DNA from: Thermoplasmata archaeon
GTDB taxonomy: Archaea; Thermoplasmatota; DTKX01; VGTL01
NCBI GenBank assembly: GCA_038851035.1
Contig: JAWCLH010000017.1
Coordinates: 1-56,035 of the forward strand
Reading direction: 5' to 3'
Length of the DNA: 56,035 nucleotides
A program made the position numbers and the translations under genes. The notes beneath the pieces were generated by a model. It was not told the DNA's origin. It did no database searches and saw only the letters and a list, made by a program, of their open reading frames with translations. Below, piece by piece: positions 25,594-35,317 of this stretch (positions within the stretch are counted from its first letter, which is position 1; each line of letters begins with the position of its first letter).

Positions 25594-26232
25594 TCACCTG
25601 ACCATCACAACCCCCATCAGCGTCCCGCGCGGGACGTCCTCCTTCTTGCACGACGAGCCGATGGGGTAGATGTCCCAGCCCAGCTCGGTCGCGATTCTGT
25701 AGGCGTCGATTCCGACCGCCTCCATTGAGGGCCGGGCGCGGAGCTCGTTCCTGCACCTCTCCCCCCTCAGGACCGCACACTCGGCCCTGTGGCAGAAGGT
25801 GCTCCTGCAGGAGCCGGCGGCGAAGCCGACCGCCAGATAGTGGCCGTCGTAGAAGGCCATCGACTCTATCGCGCTCACGATGTCGAAGATTTTTTTATAG
25901 GCCTCGACGCGCTGCATCACGGTCTCCCTGTCCCGCACGATGACCTCCGGCGGGATATCGAGCTTCAGCACTATCGCATGCCTGTACATCGCCACGAGCG
26001 CCCTAGTCTCCTCGGGCCTCAGGGTGTGCGGGGGGCAGTTCGCCGACGTTCCGTAGCCGAAGCACACCGGAACCCTGCACTTCAGCGCGACCCTCTCGTC
26101 CACGACGATTCTCGACGCCGGCACGACCCTCGCGTCGGTCGCGCCGAGCCGAATCGCCTCCCGCCTGTAGCGCTCGAGCTGCTCCAGAAGCTCCTCCTCC
26201 GGGACCTCCAGCCTGATTTTCGCAACGGGCAT
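25594..26232 (-). CDS. DUF2284 predicted metal-binding protein
   Basis: The 212-residue protein belongs to DUF2284, a cysteine-rich archaeal/anaerobe family expected to bind metal or an Fe-S cluster. The Cys motifs are CRVPVCFGYGTSANCPPH, GSCRSTFCHRAECAVL, GERCR and a final SSCKKED. GYGTSANCPPH is the family hallmark. ATG at 26232 fits the family N-terminus (MPVAKIRLEVPEEELL); the upstream 40 codons of open frame look non-coding. The function is unknown. It stands alone between the MoxR operon and the thermosome genes. Confidence 0.85.
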   Translation of the reverse strand: MPVAKIRLEVPEEELLEQLERYRREAIRLGATDARVVPASRIVVDERVALKCRVPVCFGYGTSANCPPHTLRPEETRALVAMYRHAIVLKLDIPPEVIVRDRETVMQRVEAYKKIFDIVSAIESMAFYDGHYLAVGFAAGSCRSTFCHRAECAVLRGERCRNELRARPSMEAVGIDAYRIATELGWDIYPIGSSCKKEDVPRGTLMGVVMVR

Positions 26233-26504
26233 TCCGCCCCCTCCCTCCTGACAGCGGGAACGGGGGGCTCTGCTCCCGGCTCGGGGGCAGAACTCGCCCT
26301 CCATCCCCCTACCATTAGAGCAAGCGGGTCCCGGGCGGAGGAGTGGGACCATCCTTGCAGGTAGGCGCAGGCCTCCGCCCCACGCCGGGAGGCACGGGCC
26401 TCTCCTCGACGATGGAGCTCTCAGGCCCCTCGTCTATTATCCGGGGACCGGGACCGGCGCGCGCGGTCCGGCCCCGGCCCCCGTCCCTCCGTCGCCCACG
26501 GGCC
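26233..26504. other. Intergenic region between the first thermosome gene and DUF2284
   Basis: The region is very GC-rich. Short GGACCGG/CCGGTCC repeats near 26440-26475 could form a hairpin downstream of the thermosome stop. No gene and no clear TATA box for DUF2284 are seen. Confidence 0.3.
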
Positions 26505-28160
26505 TCAGTCCTCGCCCGCGCCCCCCTCCCCGCCCTCCTCGAGGCCCTTGCCCTTCTTCCCGGGCGCCCCGGGGATCTCGCGCTTGGCCGCGATGACATT
26601 GTCTATCCTCAATATCATCGTTGCGGCCTCGGTCGCGGAGAGAATCGCCTGCCTCCCGAGCCTGAGGGGCTCGAGCACGCTCTCGGCCTTCATGTCCACG
26701 ATTTTGCCCGTGAACACGTTGACGCCGGCGTGCCTCTGGCCCTCCTTGTGCGCCTTCCTCAGGTCGATCAGGGTGTTGATCGGGTCCAGACCAGCGTTCT
26801 CCGCCAGCGCCCTCGGGACGACCTCGAGGGCCTCTGCGAAGGCCTGCACCGCGAGCTGCTCCCTGCCCCCGACCGTCGCAGCGTAGTCCCTGAGCTTCAG
26901 CGAGAGCTCCATCGCGGTCGAGCCCCCGCCGGTGCATATCCTCCCGTCCTCCACGGCCGCCGAGACCACGCTGAGCGCGTCGTGCAGGGAGCGCTCCATC
27001 TCGTCCACGACGTGCTCCGTGCCCCCGCGAATCAGGATGGACACGGATTTCGCCCCCTCGCACTCCGTCACGAAGGTCATCTTCTCGTCCCCGACCTTCC
27101 TCTCCTCGACGAGGCCGGCCCTCCCGAGGTCGTCGGGGCTCAGCTCGTCGAGCCTCGAGACGATTCTGGCGCCCGTGGCCCTCGCCAGCTTCTCCATGTC
27201 GGACCTCTTGAGCCTTCTGGCGGCGTATATCTTGGCCTTCGCCAGATAGTACTGCACGAGGTCGTCTATGCCCTTCTGGCAGAGCACGACGTTCGCGCCC
27301 GTGGCCTTTATCTTCTCGGCCATCTCCTTCAGCCGCCTCTCCTCCTCCGCCAGGAAGGCGTTCATCTTCGACGGGTCCCGAATCTCGATCTTCGCCTCGA
27401 CCTCGGTCTTCTTGATCTCGAGGGCGCAGTCGAGCAGGGCGATTCTCGCCCCCTCGACGACCTTCGGCATCGCCGGGTGCACGGCCTCCTTGTCTATGAT
27501 TATGCCGCGCACGAGCTCGGTGTCGTCTATGGAGCCCCCGTGCTTCTTCACGACCTGAATGTTCTCGATGTCGGCGACCCTCCTGCCCTCCCTCTCCTCG
27601 ACTATCGCCGCCACCGCGTCCACCGCGAGCCCCGCCAGCATCTCCTTCGAGTGCGAGGCCCCCTTACTGGATATCGAGGTTGTCGCGAGCTTTTTGAGGG
27701 TCTCCCTGTCGTCGGGCTTTATCGGCTCGGCCGCCTCCTGAAGCAGCTCGACGGCCCTGTCCGCGGCCATCCTGAAGCCGGTGGTTATGAGAGTGGGGTG
27801 GAGGTTGAGCGATATCAGCTCCTCCGCCCTCTTCAGCAGCTCGCCCGCGAGAACCACCGCGGTCGTCGTCCCGTCCCCGACCTCCTGGTCCTGGGCCTTC
27901 GCGACCTCGACCATCATCTTGGCCGCGGGGTGCTCGATGTCCACCTCCTTCAGGATGGTCACGCCGTCGTTGGTTATGACGACGTCGCCCATCGAGTCGA
28001 CGAGCATCTTGTCCATCCCCCTCGGGCCCAGCGTGGTCCGGACCGCGTCCGCCACGGCCCTCGCCGCCATTATGTTGTTCATCAGGGCGGCCCTGCCCTT
28101 CTCGGTCCTCGTCCCCTCCTTCAGCAACAGCACAGGCACCTGCTGTCCCATCATATCCAT
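26505..28160 (-). CDS. Thermosome (group II chaperonin) subunit
   Basis: The product is about 551 residues, the usual thermosome length. Nucleotide-binding motifs include [38 protein letters not shown] and GGGSTAMEL. The apical and lid regions follow family order. The C-terminus is acidic and Gly-rich ([11 protein letters not shown]) and lacks the usual GGM tail. Several ATGs lie at the start (28160, 28154, 28151) behind GGGAGGT; 28154 has the best spacing. It lies 28 bases after the second subunit gene on the same strand, so the two may be co-transcribed. It would assemble with the other subunit into a two-ring ATP-driven folding chamber. Confidence 0.96.
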   Translation of the reverse strand: MDMMGQQVPVLLLKEGTRTEKGRAALMNNIMAARAVADAVRTTLGPRGMDKMLVDSMGDVVITNDGVTILKEVDIEHPAAKMMVEVAKAQDQEVGDGTTTAVVLAGELLKRAEELISLNLHPTLITTGFRMAADRAVELLQEAAEPIKPDDRETLKKLATTSISSKGASHSKEMLAGLAVDAVAAIVEEREGRRVADIENIQVVKKHGGSIDDTELVRGIIIDKEAVHPAMPKVVEGARIALLDCALEIKKTEVEAKIEIRDPSKMNAFLAEEERRLKEMAEKIKATGANVVLCQKGIDDLVQYYLAKAKIYAARRLKRSDMEKLARATGARIVSRLDELSPDDLGRAGLVEERKVGDEKMTFVTECEGAKSVSILIRGGTEHVVDEMERSLHDALSVVSAAVEDGRICTGGGSTAMELSLKLRDYAATVGGREQLAVQAFAEALEVVPRALAENAGLDPINTLIDLRKAHKEGQRHAGVNVFTGKIVDMKAESVLEPLRLGRQAILSATEAATMILRIDNVIAAKREIPGAPGKKGKGLEEGGEGGAGED

Positions 28161-28188
28161 CAACCTCCCTGACCCTTATGTTCGGGGC

Positions 28189-29856
28189 TCAGCCGCCGAT
28201 TCCGCAACCCCCGGGCGGGCAGTAGCCCCCGCCGCCGCCCCCGCCCCTCTTCTCCTTCTCCTTCTCCTCCGCCTCCTTCGTGAAGTCCTTCGCCGCGATA
28301 ATGTCGTCTATCCTCAGAATCATCGTCGCGGCCTCGGTCGCGGACTTCAGCACCTGCCTCCCGACCCTGAGGGGCTCGACAACGTTGTGCGCCCTCATGT
28401 CCTCGACCTTTCCCGTGAACACGTTCACACCCGCATGCTTCTGGCCCTGCGCGTGGGCGCGCCTGAGGTCTATGAGGACGTCGATCGGGTCCAGGCCAGA
28501 ATTCTCGGCGAGCGCGCGCGGAATTCCCTCGAGAGCGTCCGCGTAGGCCTCGATCGCGAGCTGCTCCCTGCCGCCCGAGCTCGCCGCGAGCTCCCTGAGC
28601 TCCCGGCTCAGCTCCATCGCGGCCGCGCCCGCGCCCGTGTAGACCTTCCCGTCCTCGACCACGTCCGCCACGACGCTCAGCGCGTCGTGCAGGGAGCGCT
28701 CCATCTCGTCCACGACATGCTCCGTGCCGCCGCGAATCAGGATGGAAACGGCCCTCGCGCCCTCGCAGCCGGTGACGAAGGTCATCAGATCGCTGCCGAC
28801 CCTGACCTCCTCGACCAGCCCGGCCTTGCCGAGGTCCTCTTTGGTGATGTCCCGAATTCGGGAGACAATGGAGCCGCCGGTCGCCCTCGCGAGCTTCTCC
28901 ATGTCGGACTTCTTGACCCTCCTGACCGCGAGCACGCCCGCCCTCGCGAGGAAGTGCTGGGCCATGTCGTCTATGCCCCTCTGGCTCACGACCACATTGG
29001 CCCCGGTCGCCAGCACATCGTCCACCATCTTCTTGAGCGTGCCCTCCTCCTCCGCCAGGAAGGCCTGCAGCTTCTCGGGCGCCTCTACGGTGATTTTCGC
29101 GTCCACCTCGGTCTTCTTGATCTCGAGCGCGCAGTCGAGGAGGGCGATTCTGGCGTCCTTCACCCTCTTCGGCATCGCCGCGTGGACGACCTCCTTGTCG
29201 AGAATGACACCCTCGAACATTTTCGTGTCGCGCGCGGACCCGCCGTGCTTCTTTATTACGAGAATGTTGTCCAGATCCGCCCTGACCCTCCCCCTCCTCT
29301 CCTCCGCTATCGCAAGGACCGACTTTACAGCGAGGTCCGCGAGCTGCTCCCTGACGCCCGAGACGCTCTTGCTCATCATGGCGGTCATTGCCACGCTCTT
29401 CAGTTTCTCGGTGTCCCTCCTGTCCACCGGCTCCGCGAGCGCTTCCAGAGCCTTGAGGGCCCTCTCGGAGGCCATCCTGTAGCCCGCGGTGATGGTTGTC
29501 GGGTGGATGTTCTTGTCAAGGAGCTCCTCGGCGCGCCTGAGAAGCTCGCCCGCGAGTATGACCGCGGTCGTCGTCCCGTCGCCCGACTCCTGGTCCTGCA
29601 CCTTCGCGACCTCGACCAGCATCTTGGCCGCGGGGTGCTGGACGTCCACCTCCTTCAGAATCGTGGCGCCGTCGTTGGTGATTACTATATCGCCAAGACT
29701 GTCCACGAGCATCTTGTCCATACCCTTCGGGCCGAGCGTGCTGCGGACCGCGTCCGCGATCGCAAGCGCGGCCGCGATGTTGTTGTGGTGCGCGCCCCTG
29801 CCCCTTTCCCTCTGCGTCCCCTCCTTGAGAATGAGCACCGGCTGTCCCGACATCAT
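28189..29856 (-). CDS. Thermosome (group II chaperonin) subunit with Cys-containing tail
   Basis: The 555-residue chaperonin subunit has [38 protein letters not shown] and GINVFTG-like [10 protein letters not shown] motifs. It is clearly paralogous to the gene at 26505. The C-terminus is unusual: a Lys/Glu run, eight glycines, then [11 protein letters not shown] with two cysteines. The tail points into the chamber in known thermosomes. ATG at 29856 is preceded by GGAGG (29864-29868) and a TATA box at 29894-29903. Confidence 0.96.
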   Translation of the reverse strand: MMSGQPVLILKEGTQRERGRGAHHNNIAAALAIADAVRSTLGPKGMDKMLVDSLGDIVITNDGATILKEVDVQHPAAKMLVEVAKVQDQESGDGTTTAVILAGELLRRAEELLDKNIHPTTITAGYRMASERALKALEALAEPVDRRDTEKLKSVAMTAMMSKSVSGVREQLADLAVKSVLAIAEERRGRVRADLDNILVIKKHGGSARDTKMFEGVILDKEVVHAAMPKRVKDARIALLDCALEIKKTEVDAKITVEAPEKLQAFLAEEEGTLKKMVDDVLATGANVVVSQRGIDDMAQHFLARAGVLAVRRVKKSDMEKLARATGGSIVSRIRDITKEDLGKAGLVEEVRVGSDLMTFVTGCEGARAVSILIRGGTEHVVDEMERSLHDALSVVADVVEDGKVYTGAGAAAMELSRELRELAASSGGREQLAIEAYADALEGIPRALAENSGLDPIDVLIDLRRAHAQGQKHAGVNVFTGKVEDMRAHNVVEPLRVGRQVLKSATEAATMILRIDDIIAAKDFTKEAEEKEKEKRGGGGGGGYCPPGGCGIGG

Positions 29857-29893
29857 TGATATTCCTCCGGGGGTGGGGGATATAAATGCGGTT

Positions 29894-29903
29894 CTATATA
29901 TAG
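29894..29903 (-). promoter_or_regulatory. TATA box of the thermosome genes
   Basis: CTATATATAG lies about 25 bases before the predicted transcript start near 29873, leaving a short leader that holds GGAGG. A second TATA-like sequence, TTTATATC (29879-29886), is closer to the gene. Confidence 0.55.
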
Positions 29904-30068
29904 TTTGCTGTTATTGGCCCTTACACGGGTCCCGGCCCCTCCGGCCCCCCTCTGGACCGTCGGAGCAGCCGGGCACGCGTGGCGCAGCCGTGGACCCGCG
30001 CCCGGGCGGCCCGCTCGCTCCTCCATGGCGGTCAGGGAGCCTCACACCTATCACGAATTCCGGGGGCG

Positions 30069-30431
30069 CTATCTGTGCCTCCTCCTCAGCGCCAGATAGC
30101 CCGCGGCGGCGGCCCCCGCGATGATTATGATGATTGCCACCAGCAGGAGCCAGTCAGTCTTCTCAGACGGGGTTTGAGGCGGCGGCTTCGGCGGCGAGTA
30201 GCTCAGCACGAGCTCCGTCGTGTTGATATTCCCGGCCGCGTTGCGGGCCTCGATAACAAACCGATTCTCCCCCTTCTCCAGAACTACCGGCAGCGCAAAT
30301 ATTCCCCCGGTGCCGCCGACGGGCTCGCCATTGACGGTCACGGCCGCCCCCGGCTCGCTCTGAATTCTCAGCTCGCCTCTTGTGATCTTCAGGATATTCA
30401 ATGGGGACTTGCCGGCGCAGGTGGCGCTCAC
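30069..30431 (-). CDS. Small C-terminally anchored protein coupled to the Kelch/Ig gene
   Basis: The 120-residue protein starts at GTG 30431, which overlaps the TGA of the preceding gene as GTGA. Residues about 15-45 resemble a PEGA-like motif ([20 protein letters not shown]), then an Ig-like strand pattern ([19 protein letters not shown]), a Pro-rich linker, a membrane helix ([22 protein letters not shown]) and RRRHR. It lacks a signal peptide, so its outer domain could face outward only if the helix acts as a signal, or if it was once fused to the upstream protein. No family is recognised with confidence. Confidence 0.6.
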   Translation of the reverse strand: MSATCAGKSPLNILKITRGELRIQSEPGAAVTVNGEPVGGTGGIFALPVVLEKGENRFVIEARNAAGNINTTELVLSYSPPKPPPQTPSEKTDWLLLVAIIIIIAGAAAAGYLALRRRHR

Positions 30432-33400
30432 CGGCGCACCCTCCCCGCCCTCCAGCGCCTCCAGAGCCAGAGCGCTCCGGCCGCCCCGAGCGCGCACGCC
30501 ACAATCACCAGCGCCGACAGCGCGGCCCCGGCGAGCGGGCCCCCTTCCCCCGAAGGCCTGTAGACAATTCTCGCCACCGCCTCCGCCTCGTTCCCGGCGC
30601 GGTCGCTCACCACGACATAAACCGTTTTCGTACCGTGGCCGCCCGGTAGCGTCCAGTTCCTCTCCGTGCTGAATGGCTCCCACTCCGTGTAATTGACCCC
30701 GTCATTGCTGAGGCGCATCCTTTCCGGCCCGGAGAGCTCGTCGCTCGCCGATACCGTCAGGCGGACGAGCCTCCGCTCCGTATATCGCGCCCCGCCGTTG
30801 ACGAGGACCGAGACATTCACCGGAGGAGTCCTGTCAATGTAAATCGTCACCCGCGCATCGCGACTGTTCCCCGCAGCATCCAGCGCCCTCACGGTGACCT
30901 CATGGACACCGTCCCCAACTCCCTCCGCCCTCCACGGACTCGTCGCCTTCATGAACGACCCGCCGCCCACCTGAAGCTCGTAGCCCGCAATCCCGCTCAG
31001 CCCGTCGCTCGTGTTGAACCGGACCTCCGGCGGCGTATTTGTCCAGCCCCCGGGAACCACCACGGGCTCGAAGGGCATCGGGGGCGTCCTGTCGACGAGG
31101 GCGGTGGCAGTCCCCTCGACAAAATTCCCGGCCCTGTCGAAGGCCCTCACGACGATTGTGTGGGCGCCATCGCCCAGATTTGCCGGCACGAAGGGGCTGG
31201 TCTGCACAGAGAAGTCCCCCCCGTCCACGCTGACCTCGTGGCGCTCGACCCCGCTCAGGCCATCCTCCGCAACGAAAACAACCACAGGGTCCCCGTTCGT
31301 CCATCCGGAGGGCTCCACCGAGAGCCCCAGAAATTCCGGGGCCGTCCTGTCGATATATACAGTGACATTAGCTTCGCGGAAGTTTCCCGCGCGGTCGTGG
31401 GCCCTGACGACGACGTTGTGGGTTCCGTCGCTCAGGTCAGGAAGGACGCACGGGCTACTATGGACAGTGAAGGGCCCGCCGTCCACGGAGACCTCGTAGC
31501 GCTCGACTCCGCTCAGCCTGTCCTCCGCATTGAAGAATATCTGCGGAGCGCTCCTCGTCCAGCACGGGGGGGACGCCAGCGGCTCGAAGGGCTCCGGAGG
31601 GCTCCGGTCTATGTATATCTCCACCCTCCCGTCCCTGAAGTTCCCGGCCCTGTCAAAGGCCCTGACCACGACCTCGTGAGCGCCCTCGCCCGGGTCGGGC
31701 GGCGTGAAGGGGTTCTCCTGAAACGCGTAGGCCTCGCCGTCGATGAAAAACTCGTAGCGGTCGATGCCGCTTGCGTCGTCCGATGTGGAGTAAGAAATGG
31801 ACGGAACCACACTCGTCCAGCCGGAGGGCGCGGCCTCCGGAGCGAAGGGGCGGGGGGGCGTCGCGTCCAGCCAGAGCTCGCGCGCCTCGCTGAACGGCCC
31901 CCAGTCGCCGTCCCTGTCCCTCGTCCTGACCCTCCAGTACCAGACGCCGTCCTTGATTGAAATGGAGGGGGCGTGGGAGGTGTTCCCCGACTCGACCTCC
32001 CCGCTCGTGTACAGCGCCGGGGAGAATTTCAGGCTCCGGTCGAGCTGGAGTTCGTAGCCGCCCTGTACGGAGGAGTCGGCGTCTCTGAATATCCATGTAA
32101 AAACCGGCCTGCTAACATTGGTCCATTTCTTTTCCGGTGGACTCACCAGCGCGGGCGCCTCGGGAATGCGATTGTATGTTATGACAACTTTATATAGCGA
32201 GGGCGTCAGGGACTGGTTCTCCGTCTTCAAAAGCGCCCTGTACTGGAACCACCTCGCGCCGTGCGGGACGCCATGGATTGTGGAGTTCTCGGTGTAATAT
32301 GAATCGGGAGTTCCGTCCGGGCCGACGAAGTCCGCAGACTGGAGCGCGCTCTCGCTCTCAGCCGCGCGGAGCTGGAAGAGAATGGAGGTCCCGGGCGGCG
32401 CGGCCGCTGTCCAGCAGAGCGCCACAAGCCGCGAGGGGCCGCCGAGGTCGAGGTAGGGGGAGCGGTAGGTGCCGTTCCAAAGGTAGGGAGAAAAGCTGTA
32501 GACCCACGTATCGTTCAGCACATTACCGCTTGAAAAATTATAGCCTCCGAATAAAACGACAAGGTCTTTATTTTTTACCGGCGCCATCGCAGTCGTACTC
32601 CGGCCCGGCGGTTTGTCTGATGGTTCTCTTAAATACCATTGATCATCCCCGGCGTCATATATCCATGTTTCCGCCCAGTCAATATTTGGAGCAAGCAGGC
32701 AGCCCCCGAACATGATGGCTTTATCATCAAAAAATACGGTCGCTTCCGTTTGCCTCCATCTGGCAGAAGGAGGGTTCGATTGCGACCGCAGGCTCCACCT
32801 GTTCTCGCTTGTATCATATACCCAAGTCTCATTCGTGAATTCATAATCGTTATATCCGCCGAACATTACAAATTTATCGTCATTCCATATAGCAGCCATT
32901 GAATGATCACTTCTTTTTCCGGGATTGCCTTCAGTAGCAAGAAAGCACCATTGATTTGTCTTGATATCGTATCTCCAGAAATCCGAGAGATATCCTCCAG
33001 CATGGGCTCTACCTCCGTAAAGAAAGATTCCGGAGTCATTAATGCTCGAGGCCATGGCATGCCCCCAGCGAGAGGGATAGGGGTGAACGCCGGTGTCGAT
33101 AAGAAACCATTGATTCTCACTCAGGTCGTACACCCATGTTCCATTGATATTCGAATCGGTCATATTGTTCGAATGCCCGCCGTAAAGCACCACCTTATCG
33201 TCACCCCAGATGGTCGCCATCGCGTGAGCGTATCTTCCTGAGGGGTCGCGCGGGGGAAACGTGTGGGTCCAGGTATTTTCGCTCAAATCGTAGACCCATG
33301 TGTCATTGAGTAGAATCCATCCGCTGTATTCTTTGCTCAGTCCTCCATAGAGGATTATTTTATCGTCATTGCCGATCGCGGCCATCGCGTGCCAGCACCT

Positions 33401-33658
33401 TGGAGCGGGAGAAACCGACGGGGCCCTTTCTTTCCAGACCCCCGTCAGGTTGAGATCTAGTTCAATGCGGGCGTCGGTGCCAGTGCCTCGGATCAGACAA
33501 TTCTCAAAGAGGCAGCCCGTTCCATTGAAATCCATGTCATTGCTCGTTATTGTCGGAGATATTGTCGAATGGTCTGAGGAACTTTCCAGAGATGTCGTTA
33601 AGGATGCGAATAGTATCATATGCGCCATCATCAATATTTGTGCTCTCCTGCGCGGCAT
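30428..33658 (-). CDS. Secreted Kelch-repeat / Ig-like surface protein
   Basis: The 1076-residue protein has a signal peptide (about 6-22), then about six Kelch repeats (80-400) with cores such as HAMAAIGNDDKIILYGG and NDTWVYDLSENTW. After a linker region and an FN3-like segment (about 505-610) come five Ig-like repeats (about 610-1030) of the form SGVERYEVSVDGG..HNVVVRAHDRAGN, then a single membrane helix and [10 protein letters not shown]. It is probably an external, membrane-anchored protein. The Kelch half is AT-richer than the Ig half. GGAG lies 3-4 bases before the ATG. Confidence 0.88.
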   Translation of the reverse strand: MPRRRAQILMMAHMILFASLTTSLESSSDHSTISPTITSNDMDFNGTGCLFENCLIRGTGTDARIELDLNLTGVWKERAPSVSPAPRCWHAMAAIGNDDKIILYGGLSKEYSGWILLNDTWVYDLSENTWTHTFPPRDPSGRYAHAMATIWGDDKVVLYGGHSNNMTDSNINGTWVYDLSENQWFLIDTGVHPYPSRWGHAMASSINDSGIFLYGGRAHAGGYLSDFWRYDIKTNQWCFLATEGNPGKRSDHSMAAIWNDDKFVMFGGYNDYEFTNETWVYDTSENRWSLRSQSNPPSARWRQTEATVFFDDKAIMFGGCLLAPNIDWAETWIYDAGDDQWYLREPSDKPPGRSTTAMAPVKNKDLVVLFGGYNFSSGNVLNDTWVYSFSPYLWNGTYRSPYLDLGGPSRLVALCWTAAAPPGTSILFQLRAAESESALQSADFVGPDGTPDSYYTENSTIHGVPHGARWFQYRALLKTENQSLTPSLYKVVITYNRIPEAPALVSPPEKKWTNVSRPVFTWIFRDADSSVQGGYELQLDRSLKFSPALYTSGEVESGNTSHAPSISIKDGVWYWRVRTRDRDGDWGPFSEARELWLDATPPRPFAPEAAPSGWTSVVPSISYSTSDDASGIDRYEFFIDGEAYAFQENPFTPPDPGEGAHEVVVRAFDRAGNFRDGRVEIYIDRSPPEPFEPLASPPCWTRSAPQIFFNAEDRLSGVERYEVSVDGGPFTVHSSPCVLPDLSDGTHNVVVRAHDRAGNFREANVTVYIDRTAPEFLGLSVEPSGWTNGDPVVVFVAEDGLSGVERHEVSVDGGDFSVQTSPFVPANLGDGAHTIVVRAFDRAGNFVEGTATALVDRTPPMPFEPVVVPGGWTNTPPEVRFNTSDGLSGIAGYELQVGGGSFMKATSPWRAEGVGDGVHEVTVRALDAAGNSRDARVTIYIDRTPPVNVSVLVNGGARYTERRLVRLTVSASDELSGPERMRLSNDGVNYTEWEPFSTERNWTLPGGHGTKTVYVVVSDRAGNEAEAVARIVYRPSGEGGPLAGAALSALVIVACALGAAGALWLWRRWRAGRVRR

Positions 33659-33820
33659 TTACTCCTCCGTCCCGCCATTTATTGATTCCAGTATTTCGAT
33701 ATTGATACATATATTAACTTTGATATATTCATCTAATTGTTAAATCAAACTTGTTTTTGCTCGGGAATTACTTTCGCTCCTGTTTCCGCGGCCCGCGTTG
33801 CGTTTCTAAGAGCCCCGCCC
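33659..33820 (-). promoter_or_regulatory. AT-rich promoter region of the Kelch/Ig gene
   Basis: This 160-base AT-rich tract has several TATA-like words on the minus strand (around 33695-33730, for example ATATATCAAAG and TTAATATATG). It is also the space after the DUF2240 stop codon. No gene is seen. Confidence 0.4.
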
Positions 33821-34396
33821 CTACTCCTCCTCGTCCCTCTTTGGCCCCACCGGCTCGCGCTCGACCCTGCGAGCGATTCTCTCCCTTATCGCCCTCTCGG
33901 CCTCGTCCAGCATCGGGTCGATGTCCACGCCCGAGGCGCGCGCGATGAGGAGCGCCGCGATCTCGGGCTCGAGCCCCAGCTCCTCCCGCCTTTTGTTTAT
34001 CTCGGCCATCACTGCGGGCCTCTCCCTCCCCGATTTCTTTGCGATGTCGTCCGCGATGCGCGTCAGGAGCGTCTCCGGCATTGGCGATGGCCCTGCCGTC
34101 AGGATAGAGGCCGAGGGCCTGAAGCCCGGCGGGAGCTCGACGCTCCTGTGGTTGAAGGTCGGCGTGACTGCCTTCCCCTCGCGCCTGACCAGCCCGGCCC
34201 GTAGCGCGGTCTCGAGCAGCCTCATTGCGTCCGAGTAGTTGAACCAGCGTAGGTCCATCGATGCCGAGAAGACGAACTCCCTGTCCGTCAGGAAGTCCTT
34301 GGCCTTCCGCCTGAATATCAGAGCCACGGCGCGCCTGAGCTCCTCCGTCTCGCTCGCGCGGCCCCCGCCTCCCGCCTCCGCGGACAAGAGTCTCAC
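33821..34396 (-). CDS. DUF2240 archaeal protein
   Basis: The 191-residue protein fits DUF2240, an archaeal family of unknown function. The signature is LRRAVALIFRRKAKDFLTDREFVFSASMDLRWF (written here in part), then SDAMRLLETALRAGLV and TPTFNHRSVELPPGFRPS. The fold is probably winged-helix-like in the N-terminal half and helical in the C-terminal half. The GTG at 34396 overlaps the TGA of the HisA/F-related gene (GTGA), so the two are coupled. A nucleic-acid role is a guess from the helix pattern. Confidence 0.75.
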   Translation of the reverse strand: MRLLSAEAGGGGRASETEELRRAVALIFRRKAKDFLTDREFVFSASMDLRWFNYSDAMRLLETALRAGLVRREGKAVTPTFNHRSVELPPGFRPSASILTAGPSPMPETLLTRIADDIAKKSGRERPAVMAEINKRREELGLEPEIAALLIARASGVDIDPMLDEAERAIRERIARRVEREPVGPKRDEEE

Positions 34397-35052
34397 CCCG
34401 CTTCCTTCACGATGGACAAAAGGCTGAGCAGTGCGCCCTTCGCGCCCGCCGCCTTTATCGCCGGAAGGTCGTCCTGCATCACGCCACCGCCGACATAGAG
34501 CTCGAGCGGCCCCCTCGTGAGCTCTGAGATGATTCGCGCCTCGATGGGCTTCCTCGAGTTGCTTCGGCCAAGGTCGTTAAAGAATATCCTTTTCAGGCCT
34601 AGGTTACGCGAGATGTCGAGCAGCGTCCGGGGGCTCAGATGCTTTAGCTGCTCGTCGAAAGCCACTACCCGGCCCTCCCAGTCTATTCCGAGCGAGACCT
34701 CCTCTGTGTCGCCCAGGGCCTTCGAGAGCTCCTCGACTCCCGCCAGCGTCTTGGTGCCGAAGACCACGTGGGCCGCGCCCGCGACGAGCACGTCGAGCGC
34801 GGTCTCCGCCTTCCTGACGCCCGGGTCCACCCATATCTCGCCCGCCTCCGAGAGCTCCTGGAGCAGCCGGAGCTGGGGCTCGCCGGTCTCTATGCCGGTG
34901 ATGTCTACTATGAAGGCTCTCTCATAGCTCTCCATCAGCTGCTCGACGAAAGAGGCGGGGTCGAGGGGTCTGCCGCTCTCGTCCTCGAGCCTCTCGTACC
35001 GGCCTCCCCTGACGATAACGATTTCGCCGTCGAGGACGGACACGGCGGGCAT
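34393..35052 (-). CDS. HisA/HisF-related (beta-alpha)8 barrel protein
   Basis: The 219-residue protein belongs to the archaeal hisA/hisF-related family, distinct from true HisA. It begins MPAVSVLDGEIVIVRGG, like the VxDLxxGxxV strand of HisA. IVDITGIE, WVDPGVRK, SLGIDWEG, FFNDLGR and YVGGGV mark successive barrel strands. No histidine biosynthesis genes are nearby, so a HisA role is not supported. ATG at 35052 is chosen; a GTG 12 codons upstream is possible. A TATA box lies at 35104-35115. It is coupled to DUF2240 and divergent from iscU. Confidence 0.8.
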   Translation of the reverse strand: MPAVSVLDGEIVIVRGGRYERLEDESGRPLDPASFVEQLMESYERAFIVDITGIETGEPQLRLLQELSEAGEIWVDPGVRKAETALDVLVAGAAHVVFGTKTLAGVEELSKALGDTEEVSLGIDWEGRVVAFDEQLKHLSPRTLLDISRNLGLKRIFFNDLGRSNSRKPIEARIISELTRGPLELYVGGGVMQDDLPAIKAAGAKGALLSLLSIVKEAG

Positions 35053-35317
35053 CACGTCGAACCCCCGCTCCTGCGTTTGAATCACCGGGGAAGCATCTGC
35101 GCCGTTATATTTAAAGAGAGCGAAGGAGCGGCGACCGCCGACGCGCGAGCGATTTCGCCGGGGGCGTGTGGCGCCGCATTCGCGCGGGCAGAGAGTCCCC
35201 GCCGGGGCACCGTTTCGCCCCGATGCCGGACAGTCGCGCAGTTTGAAAGGGGATATCGGGAGCCCCACCCATAAAATATATATTAAGGCGCACCGGTTAA
35301 GCGCCGAAGGTGCAGGG
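35053..35317. promoter_or_regulatory. Divergent promoter region between HisA/F-related gene and iscU
   Basis: TTTAAATATAAC (minus strand, 35104-35115) serves the leftward gene and AAAATATATATTA (35273-35285) serves iscU. Between them is a GC-rich stretch of about 150 bases with short inverted repeats. A small RNA is possible but nothing diagnostic is seen. Confidence 0.5.

Noticed and set aside
25520-25594. Short frame ending FHEKVKVSTGADVLELS downstream of DUF2284
   Set aside because: It has no start codon with a ribosome binding site and is too short to separate from chance.
26315-26599. Open frame between the thermosome gene and DUF2284
   Set aside because: It overlaps the end of the thermosome gene in another frame and is rich in Arg, Gly and Pro, as expected from GC-rich shadow frames.
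28189-29859. Long open frames on the plus strand opposite the two thermosome genes (up to about 690 codons)
   Set aside because: They are antisense shadows of highly biased GC-rich genes; the minus-strand frames are certain chaperonins.
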